The notes: a model not told the origin generated them from the letters alone. A stretch of 64,000 nt of DNA from Chrysomallon squamiferum (GCA_012295275.1 CM022668.1:12555522-12619521); one strand, 5' to 3'; shown: positions 37,225 to 48,318, counted from the stretch's first letter. Translations and numbers: made by a program.

Positions 37225-39289
37225 TTTTATTTTATTTTATTTTATTTTCAGTTGGGCCACCACTTCTGTTCCCGGTGTATTTCCAGATTATGCTTTTCAG
37301 ACATATATTTACAAGAAAGTTGTGGTTGGTAAGTATCGTTTTATATATATATATATATTGGTAATAGAAACTAGATATTTATTTCATCCTTGACTGTTAA
37401 TTTGGGAGTGGGGGAGTGAAAAACAGAATTAAAGTGTAGTTTTATATTTTTATTCAATTCTTGATTTTATTTGCAGATTTGTTATTTATTTATAGTTATT
37501 GTTATAATTATTATCATTGAATCATTACTGATACTATTTTCATTATTATTTAAAGTTATTACTGTTACTAGCACCATTATTATTATTATTATAATTAGTA
37601 CTACTGTTATCATTACTACTATTGTTATCATTATTTTTATTATTATTATTACTACCACTATTAATACTATTGTTATTATTAATTATTATTTATATTTTAT
37701 TATAACCATTACTACTATTACTACTACTATTATTAATACTATGTTATTTTCATTATTATTATTATTACTTGTATTACTGTTACTACTATTTCTGCTGCTA
37801 CTACTATAACTACTATTACTACTATTGTTATTATTATTAAAGTGTTATTACTTTCATTACTACCATTATTACAATTACGATTATTATTATTATTATTAAT
37901 ATTGTTACTACTTCTACTATTAATACTATTTTTGTTACTATTTTCAGGATTTGGCTGTGGTGATTGCATTCTTTATAAAGTTTTTCTACTTGTATGCTCC
38001 TTTACTGGGCTTTGGTGGAGCAGTTGCTTACTACTTCACCTTCAGGTACCGTTTGTTTCAAATTTAACATATCTATGCATGTGTGTGTGTGTGTGTGTCT
38101 ATATATAATATATGTACATGGGTGTGTGTGTGTGTGTGTGTGTAAATATATATTACAGATTCACAAATGTGTATTATATTTCAAAGCAGTTTATTAGTTT
38201 TGTTATTTATTGCAATTTCATAACTGAAAAAAACATTGTTGGAATTTTAGTATTCACAATTTACTCTGAATTCAGTTAAAATTATTTCTGATTAAATTAT
38301 ATATATTTTTTTTATTTTATTTCCTGGCTTTAATTTCATTATAGTTACTATTAATAACATTGCTGTCACTTCAAGTTGTTTGAAAGCATCTGATTCACGT
38401 AATTTAATTTCATTATAGTTGCTATTAAATAACACTGTCGTCACTTCAGGTTGTTTGAAAGCATGTGGTTCACCTGGGTTTCCCAATCCAACCACATCCC
38501 CATGGAGATCAAGCATGAGGAAGATGAGCCGTGGGTGATTGCACAGCTTCGTGCATCATGCAACGTCGAGCCGTCGTTCTTCAACGACTGGTTCACCGGA
38601 CATCTCAACTTTCAGATTGAGCATCAGTGAGCTACATTTTTCAGATTATAAATCTTAATTTTAATTTTTAAAACTGTTCCGATTTCGGATTTGCAAGTGT
38701 AGTGTATATAATGGTTAAAATGTGTAATTTAAATTTAGAAAATAACATTAAATTTTGTTTTAATTTTTGTTATGAATATGAAAATAAAAAAACTCTCTGT
38801 CTCTGTTTCTCACTCCCTTTCTCCATCTCTCTTCTCTTCTCTTCCTCTCTTTTTGCTTTCTTTCTCCTTCTGTCTCTCATCTTTATCCCCTTTCTCCTAC
38901 TCCCTATGTCTTTTTCTACTTCATACCTATTCACCATTCTGACAGTACCTCAAGTTCATCAAAAACCATGTATGTACTTTCCTGACTGTTGAAGTCTGCA
39001 TATAAAAGATTCCTTATTGCTAACTGCATAACATCAATAGGTTTCCTCTCGTGTGTAGATTAAACAGTGGTTTTATTTCACCTTATTTTTCAGCCTGTTT
39101 CCTACAATGCCCAGACACAATCTGCACAAAATCACACCACTGGTGAAATCTATGTGTGAAAAACACGGCTTGGAGTTCAAAACCAAAACTCTGTACAGGG
39201 CATTTGCTGACATCGTCAAGTGAGTATTCTTGTATATATATCCTTGTAAGTATCCTAGTATGTGTTATTGTTTATATCCTTGTAAGTAT

Positions 39290-39333
<44 letters not shown>

Positions 39334-39512
39334 TTGTATCCTAGTATGTTTTGTTTGTATCCTAGTATGTATCCTTGTTTCTAACCTTGTAAGTATCCTA
39401 GTATGTATTATTGCTGTTTATATCCTTGTAAGTATCCTAGTATGTATTCTCGTATATATATATATCCTTGTATCCTAGTATGTATTGTTTATCTTTGTAT
39501 CCTAGTATTCTC

Positions 39513-39546
<34 letters not shown>

Positions 39547-39824
39547 TTGTAAGTATCCTAGTATGTATTCTTGTTTCTAACCTTGTAAGTATCCTAGTAT
39601 GTATTCTTGTATGTATCCTAGTATGTATTTTTGTGTCTGTAAAAACAAAATTTGATTCTTGGTTTACAATGATATTGACTTATTAATGTAACATGTATAG
39701 TGTTGAAATTTATGGTGTTCTGTTTTCGTATTTCAAAATTATTTTTTAATCTTTACTTTTCAGGACACTTGAGCATTCAGGACAACTTTGGTATTCCACG
39801 TACAAGGCTTACCACAGTTCCTAA
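23284..39824 (+). CDS. FADS: Front-end fatty acyl desaturase with N-terminal cytochrome b5 domain, alternative exon 4
   Basis: ER-membrane enzyme that puts a double bond between an existing one and the carboxyl end of acyl-CoA in polyunsaturated fatty acid synthesis. Exons: 23284-23484, 24032-24178, 24813-24959, 26726-26836 (4a) or 29581-29682 (4b), 35826-35885, 36362-36427, 36888-36951, 37252-37328, 37948-38045, 38450-38626, 39094-39219, 39764-39824; GT-AG and phases agree. The product is 444 residues with 4a or 441 with 4b, usual for the family. Seen: cytochrome b5 haem motif HPGG near residue 52; histidine boxes HDFGH (exon 4), HYQHH (exon 5) and QIEHH (built across the 38626/39094 junction); hydrophobic spans in exons 3, 8 and 9; C-terminus LEHSGQLWY. 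The start ATG follows an acceptor at 23245, so the 5' UTR is split. Delta-5, -6 or -8 specificity cannot be read from sequence. Confidence 0.95.
23519..23573 (-). repeat. tRNA-derived SINE-like fragment
   Basis: Read on the - strand it resembles the A-box and B-box half of a tRNA-derived SINE: TTAGAATACTGGACTCTCAT, then GGTTCAATTCTCATC (a B-box GGTTCRANTCC-like core). It sits about 35 bp inside desaturase intron 1 of the coding part. It is truncated and diverged, and no full tRNA can be folded. Confidence 0.45.
23785..23860 (+). repeat. Diverged copy of the dispersed mollusc repeat
   Basis: Reads CAGTCTATGGGAAGGTATAT then ATAAAAGAGCCCTTACTGCT + AATTA, the same core as at 20325. Followed by CT and CA microsatellites, a usual neighbour of this repeat type. 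Confidence 0.55.
24320..24615. repeat. AAT/AGT-rich trinucleotide tract
   Basis: Interrupted AATAAT with AGTAAT and ACTAAT variants, arranged in places as a higher-order unit of about 60 bp. Intronic to the desaturase. Confidence 0.85.
26270..26585. repeat. ~35-45-bp minisatellite upstream of exon 4a
   Basis: About eight units of 'TGTATTGAAATGAATTTAGA' + 'CCCAGTATTTTC', recognised by ATTGAAAT and TTAGACCC. The array ends about 140 bp before the acceptor of desaturase exon 4a. Confidence 0.8.
26726..26836 (+). CDS. Desaturase alternative exon 4a (histidine box I)
   Basis: 111 bp, phase 0 at both ends, acceptor TTTTTTCTAG and donor GAG|GTAAAC. Encodes 37 residues beginning [16 protein letters not shown], with the catalytic HDFGH box. 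Homologous to the exon at 29581-29682 (about 20 of 34 aligned residues identical) but three residues longer just after the box. Either exon joins in frame to VVVE upstream and GASPSWWNH downstream. Confidence 0.88.
28965..29275. repeat. ~120-bp degenerate tandem repeat upstream of exon 4b
   Basis: Three units marked by 'TTCATAAATCCATCRAATTTG' (first copy TTCATCCAATTTGCATTC), GAAGAAAW and TTTCAGAAGAAAAA-like sequence. The array ends about 300 bp before exon 4b. Confidence 0.55.
29581..29682 (+). CDS. Desaturase alternative exon 4b (histidine box I)
   Basis: 102 bp, phase 0 at both ends, acceptor TATACTTACAG and donor AAG|GTAACG. Encodes 34 residues beginning [16 protein letters not shown]. 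It lies 2.7 kb after exon 4a and 6.1 kb before the next constant exon. HLSVF is closer to the usual family sequence than HLSTF of 4a. No stop codon or lost splice site marks either exon as dead. Confidence 0.9.
31029..31090. repeat. (CA)n microsatellite
   Basis: About 20 CA units then CACAGA variants. The long intron 29683-35825 otherwise holds simple repeats and AT-rich unique sequence with no extra exon seen. Confidence 0.95.
32180..32290 (+). repeat. Diverged copy of the dispersed mollusc repeat
   Basis: Shows TTTCATTCCATCCAAAGCCC, ATTATCCTTTCAATGGGAAG + GTCC and ATTCCTTATTGCTAATTGAT, matching in order the TTCCAGCCA, TATCCTGTCTGTGGGAAGG and TCCCTTGCTGCTAAT parts of the family. Preceded by a (CA)n tract. 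Confidence 0.5.
33362..33560. repeat. ~34-bp minisatellite in a desaturase intron
   Basis: Units of 'CACCATATACAAAATAGCAC' + 'ACAAACCATATA' type; about six diverged copies, later ones with ATGCAATATGCAAAACAACA. Confidence 0.65.
34565..34650. repeat. (GT)n microsatellite
   Basis: Interrupted GT repeat. Further GTAT/GTGT tracts lie at 34150-34260 and 35135-35230 in the same intron. Confidence 0.9.
37540..37935. repeat. ATT/ACT trinucleotide tract leading into desaturase exon 9
   Basis: Nearly 400 bp of ATT/ACT/GTT triplets that run up to the acceptor TATTTTCAG at 37947. Frames made only of Leu, Ile, Thr or Asn here are artefacts of the repeat. Confidence 0.9.
38925..39062 (+). repeat. Best-preserved copy of the dispersed mollusc repeat
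   Basis: Shows in order ATTCTGACAGTACCTCAAGT, ATGTATGTACTTTCCTGACT, GCATATAAAAGATTCCTTAT + TGCTAACTG and AGGTTTCCTCTCGTGTGTAG. It ends about 30 bp before the acceptor of the desaturase exon that completes the third histidine box. Confidence 0.6.
39220..39645. repeat. Donor-anchored minisatellite in the last desaturase intron
   Basis: Begins at the donor GTGAGTATTCTTGTATATAT and continues with about ten short units of 'CCTTGTAAGTATCCTAGTAT' + 'GTATT', separated by TA runs. Most units therefore contain a consensus-like GTAAGT. Confidence 0.9.
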
Positions 39825-41045
39825 TCGAACTCCAGAGACAAAAACATCCTCTGCTTTTAAGACTGTTTGGTTTAGACACCCCAGTTTGTGACAGAATTAA
39901 AAAAAAAAAAAAAAAAAAAAAAAACTTAGTTTATAATCTTGCCCTATGTTTCATCAAAGCTATTAGTATCATATAATTTATAATGTAGCTAGACAGATGT
40001 ATGATGTTTGATGTTTTTTCTTAACTTTTTTTTTTCTTTAAACATTTTTGCGACTTTTGCACCCAGTAATTTTTCATTTGAAAAAAGTTTTTACACACAT
40101 TGGATTTGTATTTTTGTAAATTTATATTGATGTTGACAAAAATCGTCCATGAATGATATGAGGTTTTTTTTCTAACTTGATGAAAGTGTGTAACTTTGGG
40201 AACAAATTAAAGAGTAACTTAAATATTTTTTAAAAATTATTATTATTACTTTTCTAAAAAAAATTTGGTAGAATTTCTTGAACTTTTGAATGTATGTTAT
40301 TACTCCGAAAGAATGAGTGAATGATTTTTTTTTTATTATTATTATTTAATGTACATTTTTGTACACTGATTTATAAAATCATAAAAAAAAAATTAATCAG
40401 TCTGTTACTAACAACACATAAGGCTAATATTTTATTTTTATTTTTAATTTTTCCTTATTATAATTATACTTAGATCTCTTAAAATTAATTTTTTTCTTGC
40501 TATTTTCCCAGTGCTATTTTTTTATATATAGAGAATTGATCATGTTTCAGATTTCATCATTGTAATGTTTTTCAATTCTGGGCTGCAAAAGTAAAACAAA
40601 AAAATCATGGAAAAAAAAAATGTATATATTATTAGCAAATTGAATTTAATTTTTTCCAAAATCGACAAATTATAAAATTAGGCTATTTTATAATTTATTG
40701 ATGAATCACGCATGTTTTGAAGATTTGAGAACTCTTTTTTCTTTCTTTTTTCATATAAACAAATGATTTTGTGTTGCAAGTTTATGTTCCTGACTACTAA
40801 ATTTCGTTTTTAGCAAATAAAAATTGATAATAAAATAAACATCAAAATTCCAGAAGCCGGTAGTTTTTGAATGAAAAATATATATATTTGTTAATGTAAA
40901 CAGTCTGTTGATGGATTGAGAAAATGTTTTCATTGTTCAGTATATATATTTTTTTTTGATAAATATATTTATATATATATATAACCTTGAGGTGTGAGTT
41001 AAAAATGTTGTGATAAAAAAATGTGTTGTATTTAAAATAAATAAA
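39825..41045 (+). terminator. Probable desaturase 3' UTR and polyadenylation signal
   Basis: AT-rich sequence after the stop at 39822-39824. A strong candidate signal is AATAAATAAA at 41036-41045, followed about 25 bases later by a GT/T-rich stretch (TGTGTTAGTGTGTTTTTTTC) like a downstream cleavage element. Other A-rich sites exist, so the true end is uncertain. Confidence 0.4.
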
Positions 41046-42737
41046 TTTCTTCTTTTCCCCGATTATTTAGGTGCTTATGTGTTAGTGTGTTTTTTTCTCT
41101 TTTTTTTTTTTTAAACATGTTGTCATTGGTAACCGAAATCATGAATGTTTAATGTTGTAGCATTTTAGAGAGGAAAAGAAAATTCCAGATTTAAGTACAT
41201 GCAATACGCAAATTTAATACACACCGGTGATTAGTTTGTTTAAGCATTTTTTTAATAGAAATGTTTTTTTTTTTTTTTTTTTTTCTTCTTCTTTATTATT
41301 ACAAAAGAATAGACTGATATAATTTGTAGTTGGAACTTGCAATTACAATTAGTTAAATTTTTATTTTTTTATATTATTACTATTATTTTAGTTAAATCAT
41401 TGTTTTGTATAGTTACATTTCATAATATGAAAATGATTACATTTTTTTTTTTATTAGTTTATTAGTTTTCTGTTCAATTAAATTTTTATTTAATTAGAAT
41501 TAATAATTTATTTTCCATTATTAAATTAAATGAAAACAGTAATATGGGTATAAAGATTTTTGATATTTAATTGTTAGTATATTTGTAATTGTATCAAACG
41601 GGTACCTATAGTTTATTTCCTATAATATAATGTTTTTAAAAAAAAAAAAAAAATTGTATTATTAGAATGAACAAACTGTTAAAATTAATTTAATTCAAAC
41701 AGAATTATCAGAAGTTTATCACATCAGAATTTATTCCTAAAAATTATCTTTATTAAATTTCTAATGAATGTTAAATAAATTGAAACTGTTATAGTTGTCA
41801 AACTTTCAAACCTTAAATGTTTTATCATGTCAAATGGAGATCTATAATGAGTCTTAAGAAGTCAATAAAATACACAGAATATTAAAATTAATAATCATGT
41901 AATTAATTATATTAAATGGGTACTTTGTGAGATGTATATTTTTCTGACTGCAATTAAACACTGGACATTTTTCTTTGTTGTTTTTCTTTTCAGTATTTAA
42001 AAACCACACCTCATACAGCAGGAATAACTAATAAATATTTTATCTACAAATTTTAAATATTATCCCTACAGATATATAAAATATTACAATTTTAGAGGGC
42101 ACATTTGGGGTCTTTGGATAAACTGACATTGTGAAAAGCATGTTATCGCAAGAACTTTATATTCATATTAAAGATTGCCAAGAGGAAGTTCTCAAATGTA
42201 ATTTACATAAATGTGATTAAATAAACTATCATGATTTCAGCATAGTTAAATTTTTTGTATCATTTAATCAGTTGAAACAACAATTTAAATGTGTCATGAA
42301 AAGGCAAATCCTTTATTCATAAATGTGAACAGCAGATTTCTTTATTTTTTTTTTTTTTACTACTATTTAGCCAAAAATCAATAGTTTGATAATTTTGAGA
42401 TGAGGAAAATTCTTCATGAAAATGGATGAAAATAAATATTTAAAAATTTTTTTTAATCTCAATTTCAGATGTCTTATATCTAAAAAAAAGAAACCCCCAA
42501 AATTTACTTAAAAATAACTATTGCAGTAAAAATTAAAAACTCCAATGAGAAATGGCACTTTAGTGACTTCTAAAATTAATCACTTTGAAATAGTTGTATA
42601 TTCTCGCAAACACACTTAAACAGCAAACCAACAGATACAGACAATTTCTACATCAGTAAAGATTTATTTCTTCAAACTTTTTACATTTCATTTTTATCAA
42701 AAAGGAAGGGGGAAATCAAAAATCTTTCGTCCTCACC

Positions 42738-42781
<44 letters not shown>

Positions 42782-43019
42782 TCATGCTGAGATAATTTTC
42801 AGCACCTATCAAACATCCATAAATTCATTTTGTGCCAGCTTTTATATTAAAAACAACAACAATAATAATATTTCACCTTATCTTTGTCATTTTTTCATAT
42901 CTAGAAGGCTTCAAAAAAACAGAATCGTTGAGTCATGATTTGGGATGTGTCATCTGCCCGATACATATGCAAATAATGATGGGTAATGGGTAATAATAAT
43001 AATAAAGTCTAAAAGGAAA
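41046..43019. other. AT-rich intergenic stretch between convergent FADS and COPS8
   Basis: No exon seen. Contains (CT)n at 42738-42779 and poly-T/poly-A runs. AATAAA on the - strand at 42663-42668 is a possible COPS8 polyadenylation signal. Confidence 0.4.
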
Positions 43020-43329
43020 TCAGTTTTCCAGAAATGATACATAATCCGTTAGAACAGCTAATTGGTGTTCACTGATCAGTGGAGGACTTGGAGGAGGATC
43101 TGAAATAGAAAATAAAATGATTCAGGCACACGCAGTATGTGACAGTGGATTCGTTTTAAGTTCATGCATGCATAAACTGGGAACACTTTTCTGAAAAATT
43201 CTATCACTACAGTTAAATAGTTAAAACAAACATGGTTGATTATGATATTTATTATTATTATAATTTCTTTTTTTTTGATTATCATACTGTCAAAATCATT
43301 ATCATTATTTCATTATTATTATTTATTTA

Positions 43330-43393
<64 letters not shown>

Positions 43394-43827
43394 ATTTGAA
43401 GTATTTCAAATGCTTATTACTGTATTTTTATAAATATCTTATGATAGAAAAACTGGCCTTAATAACATACAACAATAAAAAAGTAAAAAAAGAAATGAAA
43501 TATCAATACTGACACAAATTGTTTTCATAAATTGAACTTAAATAAATAAACAAATTAAAATAAATAAATAAACAAATAAAATAAATAAATAAATAAATTA
43601 AAATAAATAAATAAATAAATAAATAACATGTAACAGTCACTAACCTGGTTTTTTAGGACTAACAACTTGTGTTTTACTATCTACTTTCCATCCCCTTGAA
43701 GAAGCAGCTGTTTGAAATAAAAAAAAATTACAAAAAATTGTAAATATGAATTTAACTGTTATTAAAACAACACTAACTGTAATATTACACACATACATAT
43801 ATATACACACACATATATATATATACA

Positions 43828-43869
<42 letters not shown>

Positions 43870-43899
43870 TACACATACATAATTCATACATACATAAAC

Positions 43900-43940
<41 letters not shown>

Positions 43941-46669
43941 CATACATATATACACATACATAATTCATACATACATACATACATAAACACACACACATAT
44001 ATATATATATACACACACAGACACATATATACGTATATATGTCATGGAATTCAGATTGCATAACCAAATTTGTTACTTCAATCAAGTATCCGCTCTTTTT
44101 ATGTTTAAGCGATGAAGTCAGATTGCGTAACTTTAATTATTACTACAATCACATCTGCTCTTTTTATTGTTTCCACTAATTTTTCAATCCATGGCATTGT
44201 TATAAAAAGGCTAGAATTTTGGTAATTAAAAAAGGGAAGAGAACAGAGCAGAGCGAAGTGAGTGAGTGCGAAAGAAACGGTCAAGATGAGAATTCAGTCA
44301 GGCGGGGAAACCAAATGTTTTACATAGATTTCTGTCAATTTAGGGTTTATATTCCTTGATAGGTGCTGTTAAAGCATCTTGTTACCCTAGAGTGAGCCTT
44401 AATAAAACATACAAAGTGTTTAAAGGTGTGAGCCCTATGACAACACACACACAACACACACACACGTAAATATATATATGCTCAGAGGAGAAACAAAAAG
44501 ATTTTAAGAAGATAGAGGGAAAGATGATAGCATTTTAGCTCCAATTTCATTTGGCCAAAATTGAATTCTTGCAATTATTTATTTATTTTTTTAATTTTAT
44601 TTTATTAAAAAAAAAAATGTATTTTTATTATTATTATTATTATTAATATTATTTAAATTACATTTTAATAATCTAAGCAGTTTGTTTTTTTTCCCTCATA
44701 TTTTTTTAATACAATGTTGGGATATCTCCATTTTTCAGGTAGCACGAGATCACAATAATCAAGATATCACTTTGTTCTTACCTTGTAAAGCTTCTGAGAC
44801 AGGCAAACCCACAAATGGTGCTAAAACATCGGCAGTTATTGTTGCATATGCCAATCCTATTAAATCAAAAGCTCTTTTACGAGTTGTTTCTGAAAAAAAA
44901 ATAACAAAAAATAACAACACTGGCTTGTAGTACGATAATTTTTCTTTTTCTTATACTTTTTTTTACTTCTCCCAAATTTAATTTATCCAAGCAGAATGAT
45001 GTTAAACATACCTATCATGGCTGTCATAAAAGGCTTAATGTAATCTGGCCATTCTTTTTTTAAAGTTTCGTACACTCCTGGATAATCTCTCTGCAACATC
45101 TTCTGACCAACTGCCCAGATTAATGCAAGTTCTGGATTAGCCTGGAATTAAATAATTAAAGATTTTATATAAACAGAACATCCAAAATAATTACAATAAA
45201 TAAATAAATAAATAAATAAATAAATTCTTTTAATAAAGGGATAATCTGAAATATATGAAATAATATTAAAGTCAATTAGTTTTTATCTAATTTCATTTTC
45301 ATACACTCACATAAATGTTCAATTTTTTTTTCATTTCATATTTTTATATAGACAAATTAAATCCTTTTTGGACTAAAGGAAGAAAAATAGCCATAAGAAT
45401 ATTATTCTTATACATTATTTTATTCCACTATATATATATATTTTTTTTTTTTAATATGGCAAAAAACAAAAAAATAAATAAAAATAATAAATAAATAAAT
45501 AAACAAATAAAAACAAAAGATGTAAATATCAATTAAAGGAATATCTTTATAATACTTTCTTTAATATTAAAAAATATTAAATTTAATTTAAAAAATAAGA
45601 AAATAAATAAAAGATATATAATAAAGGAATACAGTAATTAAAGGAAATATAGGAAATTATTGTATTAAGACATCTGAAGACTGAACTCACTGTTTTGATT
45701 GGGGCTGGGGTTCTTTTCCATACCAACTTAGCATTACATCTGCAATAACATATTTCAAAAAATTAAAATAATAATAAAAAGGCTGAATAAAACTGGAAAA
45801 TAATATTACTATTTTATAAGCCTGATATTTTAAAACATGTATTGTAAAGGTATTTTTATTTAATTATCAAGACAGCAAAAAGTTTTATTTTTCCATTTAA
45901 TTAACAGATATCTTATATTTGTGCTAGTGTTTTGTAAGGAAATAATTATTACTTTTAATATATTGTACCATTAAATATACTATAGCTGTCAGAATCAGCT
46001 TCCCATCTTATTAATTATTTTATGTTTCTTTATGTTATCTAATTTAGAAATCAATTTATGTATGATAGGTATGTAACAAAAAAAACATCTTCTGGCAGCA
46101 GAGAAAGATGGCCTGATTTTTGGGATGCACAATCACTTTCCTTGAAGGGGGTTTCCTCATACAAGCCTTTGCTTCGTCGATATCTTTATTTCTTTTTGGC
46201 TATTTCTTGTGTTATGTAAATTTATTGGTAAATTATATTTTTAAAAATGATATCACATGCAGTATCATAGTATGACATATGTTAACTGGAATCTTAAATT
46301 GTTAACGTTAATTTAAAATAATTGTCTACAGGAACCACTAAATAAATACAAATACTTACGTATCATTTAAAAGAAGATAAAGTGTTAATAACTGTCCATA
46401 AATCTGAGCTGTCGCCACACCACCAGGTGACTGAATAAATAAATTAAAACAAATTAGGAAAATATGTGGTAAAGCACATCAAGTTCAACAGTAATTATTT
46501 CTTTAACAAAAAATGTGTGAATGATATCGACTGAACATGCTACTACAGAGAATATATATGTTGATCTTATTGTGAGAAACGGTCTTATTTAAAAATACAA
46601 CACCTCTAATTCTTGGTTTTCTAAGTCATTTAGCAAGTGCACAAAATTCATGCTGTCATCCGACGCCAT
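43020..46669 (-). CDS. COPS8: COP9 signalosome complex subunit 8
   Basis: Small PCI-family subunit of the COP9 signalosome, which removes NEDD8 from cullin-RING ligases; acts as a scaffold and has no catalysis of its own. Exons in transcript order: 46669-46604, 46430-46360, 45739-45691, 45141-45012, 44889-44782, 43707-43645, 43099-43020; GT-AG throughout, phases agree, 188 residues. Seen: [22 protein letters not shown], near-identical in pattern to vertebrate CSN8, then [63 protein letters not shown] and C-terminal [10 protein letters not shown]. It is about 20 residues shorter than the vertebrate protein, in the stretch between PKKP and the final PP...LTDYV. Head to head with MPND. Very confident. 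Confidence 0.93.
43318..43395. repeat. (ATT)n microsatellite
   Basis: Near-perfect ATT triplets in the last COPS8 intron; AAAT-type repeats follow at 43540-43628. Confidence 0.95.
43785..44042. repeat. Compound TA/CA/CATA microsatellite with an internal duplication
   Basis: TA runs alternate with ACACATACATAATTCATACA, a block present twice (about 43870 and 43950). Frames of Ile/Tyr/His here are artefacts. Confidence 0.9.
44043..44175. repeat. Imperfect tandem duplication, ~67 bp
   Basis: Two diverged halves share 'TCAGATTGCRTAAC', an 'ACTWCAATCA' block and 'CCGCTCTTTTTATGTTT'. The following 44180-44330 is more GC-balanced than its surroundings and unlike the microsatellites, but has no recognisable identity. 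Confidence 0.55.
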
Positions 46670-46680
46670 TTTACTTCCGG
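46664..46680 (-). promoter_or_regulatory. ETS site and YY1/TISU-like start context of COPS8
   Basis: On the - strand the start codon lies in AAAATGGCG, a YY1/TISU-like context, immediately preceded by CCGGAAGT (ETS/GABP consensus) at 46680-46673. This arrangement is typical of housekeeping promoters with very short 5' UTRs. Confidence 0.5.
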
Positions 46681-47645
46681 TTTTGTCCTGAAAGTATGCA
46701 ATTGTTTGAACCTATTTTCGAAAACTTTGTTTAAAATAAACGCAAAACGATGTGAATAATTGGTTTCCAAAATTGAAATTATTATGCTTAAAATATAATA
46801 TCTTATAATTATTACTAATAAATTGGAAATTATGATATATTTACTGCTTCGTAGGTCAGAGGTTACAGGAAGCACATGTAAACAAAGAACTTTCTGCTAT
46901 TTTTTAACTCGTTCTAAGTTCATATTCGGATGTTTCAAAGAGTATGGCGGTTTTTGTGTAGTTCATCTATTAAGTTTTTATAATATATTGATAAATAATC
47001 ATATAATGTTAAACCGTTGGGTTAATACAGCTTTAAATTGACGCATCGATTTGTTGTTTGTCATTTGACATATTTTTCGTCTGTTCACAATTATAAATAC
47101 ATCCAAGAGATTTTATTCAGGTAATTTTTGAATATTTAAAACATGGCTAGGACTATTTTGCGTTAACAGAAATAATCATTAAAAGTGGGTAATTATGTGT
47201 TATCAGTCTTCCCATTTGTAGCCTTTTTTAAAAATTATTATATTTTAATTTTACTAATTTACGTTTTTGAAGACATTGACATTCTACTCTAGAAAAGAAA
47301 CAACTTGAACAAGTTCAAGTGAATAATAATTATGTTAAAATATATCTCTTTTTTTCAATGATACAGTATTTTTTGGGTACTTTATTTTAATTAATTATTA
47401 TCAAAGGAGAAATAATAGTAACAACAACAACAACAATAATAATACAATTTAACAATAGAGACAGTGAAATGCAAATAGATAGTGAAATAGAAATTGACAG
47501 TAAATCCTCTATTACTGATAAATAACTGACGAAAATAATATATGAATACTGTACAGATTAAATAAATTATGTGTATATATATATAGATATATATAATTAT
47601 TATTATTATGATTATTATTATTACCTCTTTTTTTTTTTTTTTCAG
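46670..47645. promoter_or_regulatory. Shared divergent promoter region of COPS8 and MPND
   Basis: Under 1 kb separates the two start codons. Besides the COPS8 ETS/TISU motif it holds AGGTCA-G-AGGTTA (46853-46865), a DR1 nuclear-receptor-type element, and TATGGCGG at 46941-46948 on the + strand, which could mark the MPND transcription start. ATTCAG|GTAATT at 47120/47121 is a possible donor for the untranslated MPND exon needed before the acceptor at 47645. All inferred from motifs. Confidence 0.4.
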
Positions 47646-47655
47646 GGTCTGAAAA

Positions 47656-48273
47656 ATGACATCAAAACAGGGTGAAGGTGACAATGCTGAAGAAAAACAA
47701 GGGAATAGTTCGGGAGAGGACACGTTCGAGATTGACAAAGCTCGACAGGCAATAACTGGGCGCAGTGTAACACTTTCGACTTTACTACAAGACAAAATCA
47801 TCGAACCAGGGGAGGGTGTTTTGTCTATTGACTATCTTGTGAGTTTTCTTAACTATATTTTAATTCTCAAACAGTATTTCCCATTCTAACAAATCTTTCT
47901 GTTTAGCACCAAGGAATTTCCTGTCTGAACCTTACAATCCATGTAACATTTGTTGACATACTAGTACTAGAACGCCGGTTGGAATGTGAAAGAGCTAATT
48001 TGGCACAATAAATAGGATCTATATATATATATAATTCATTATTACTATTATTATTATTATTATTCATATATGTATTATTATTGTTATTATTAATATAATT
48101 ATTATCATTGCTGTCAACAATATTATTATTTCTTGTTTGTTATTATTGAATTATTATAATCTTATTATTATTATTATTATTATTAACAACATCATTATTA
48201 TTGCTGGTGCTCTTAATCATTTTAATCGTCATCACCATCATTATTAGTATTATTATCACAATTTTGTTGTTAG

Positions 48274-48318
<45 letters not shown>

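Noticed and set aside
37471-37969. Frames of 76-112 codons rich in Leu, Ile or Asn
   Set aside because: Translations of an ATT/ACT tract; the real desaturase exon starts at 37948.
43640-44085. Frames of 105-128 codons on both strands
   Set aside because: TA/CA/CATA microsatellite read as Tyr, Ile and His; only 43645-43707 is a true COPS8 exon.
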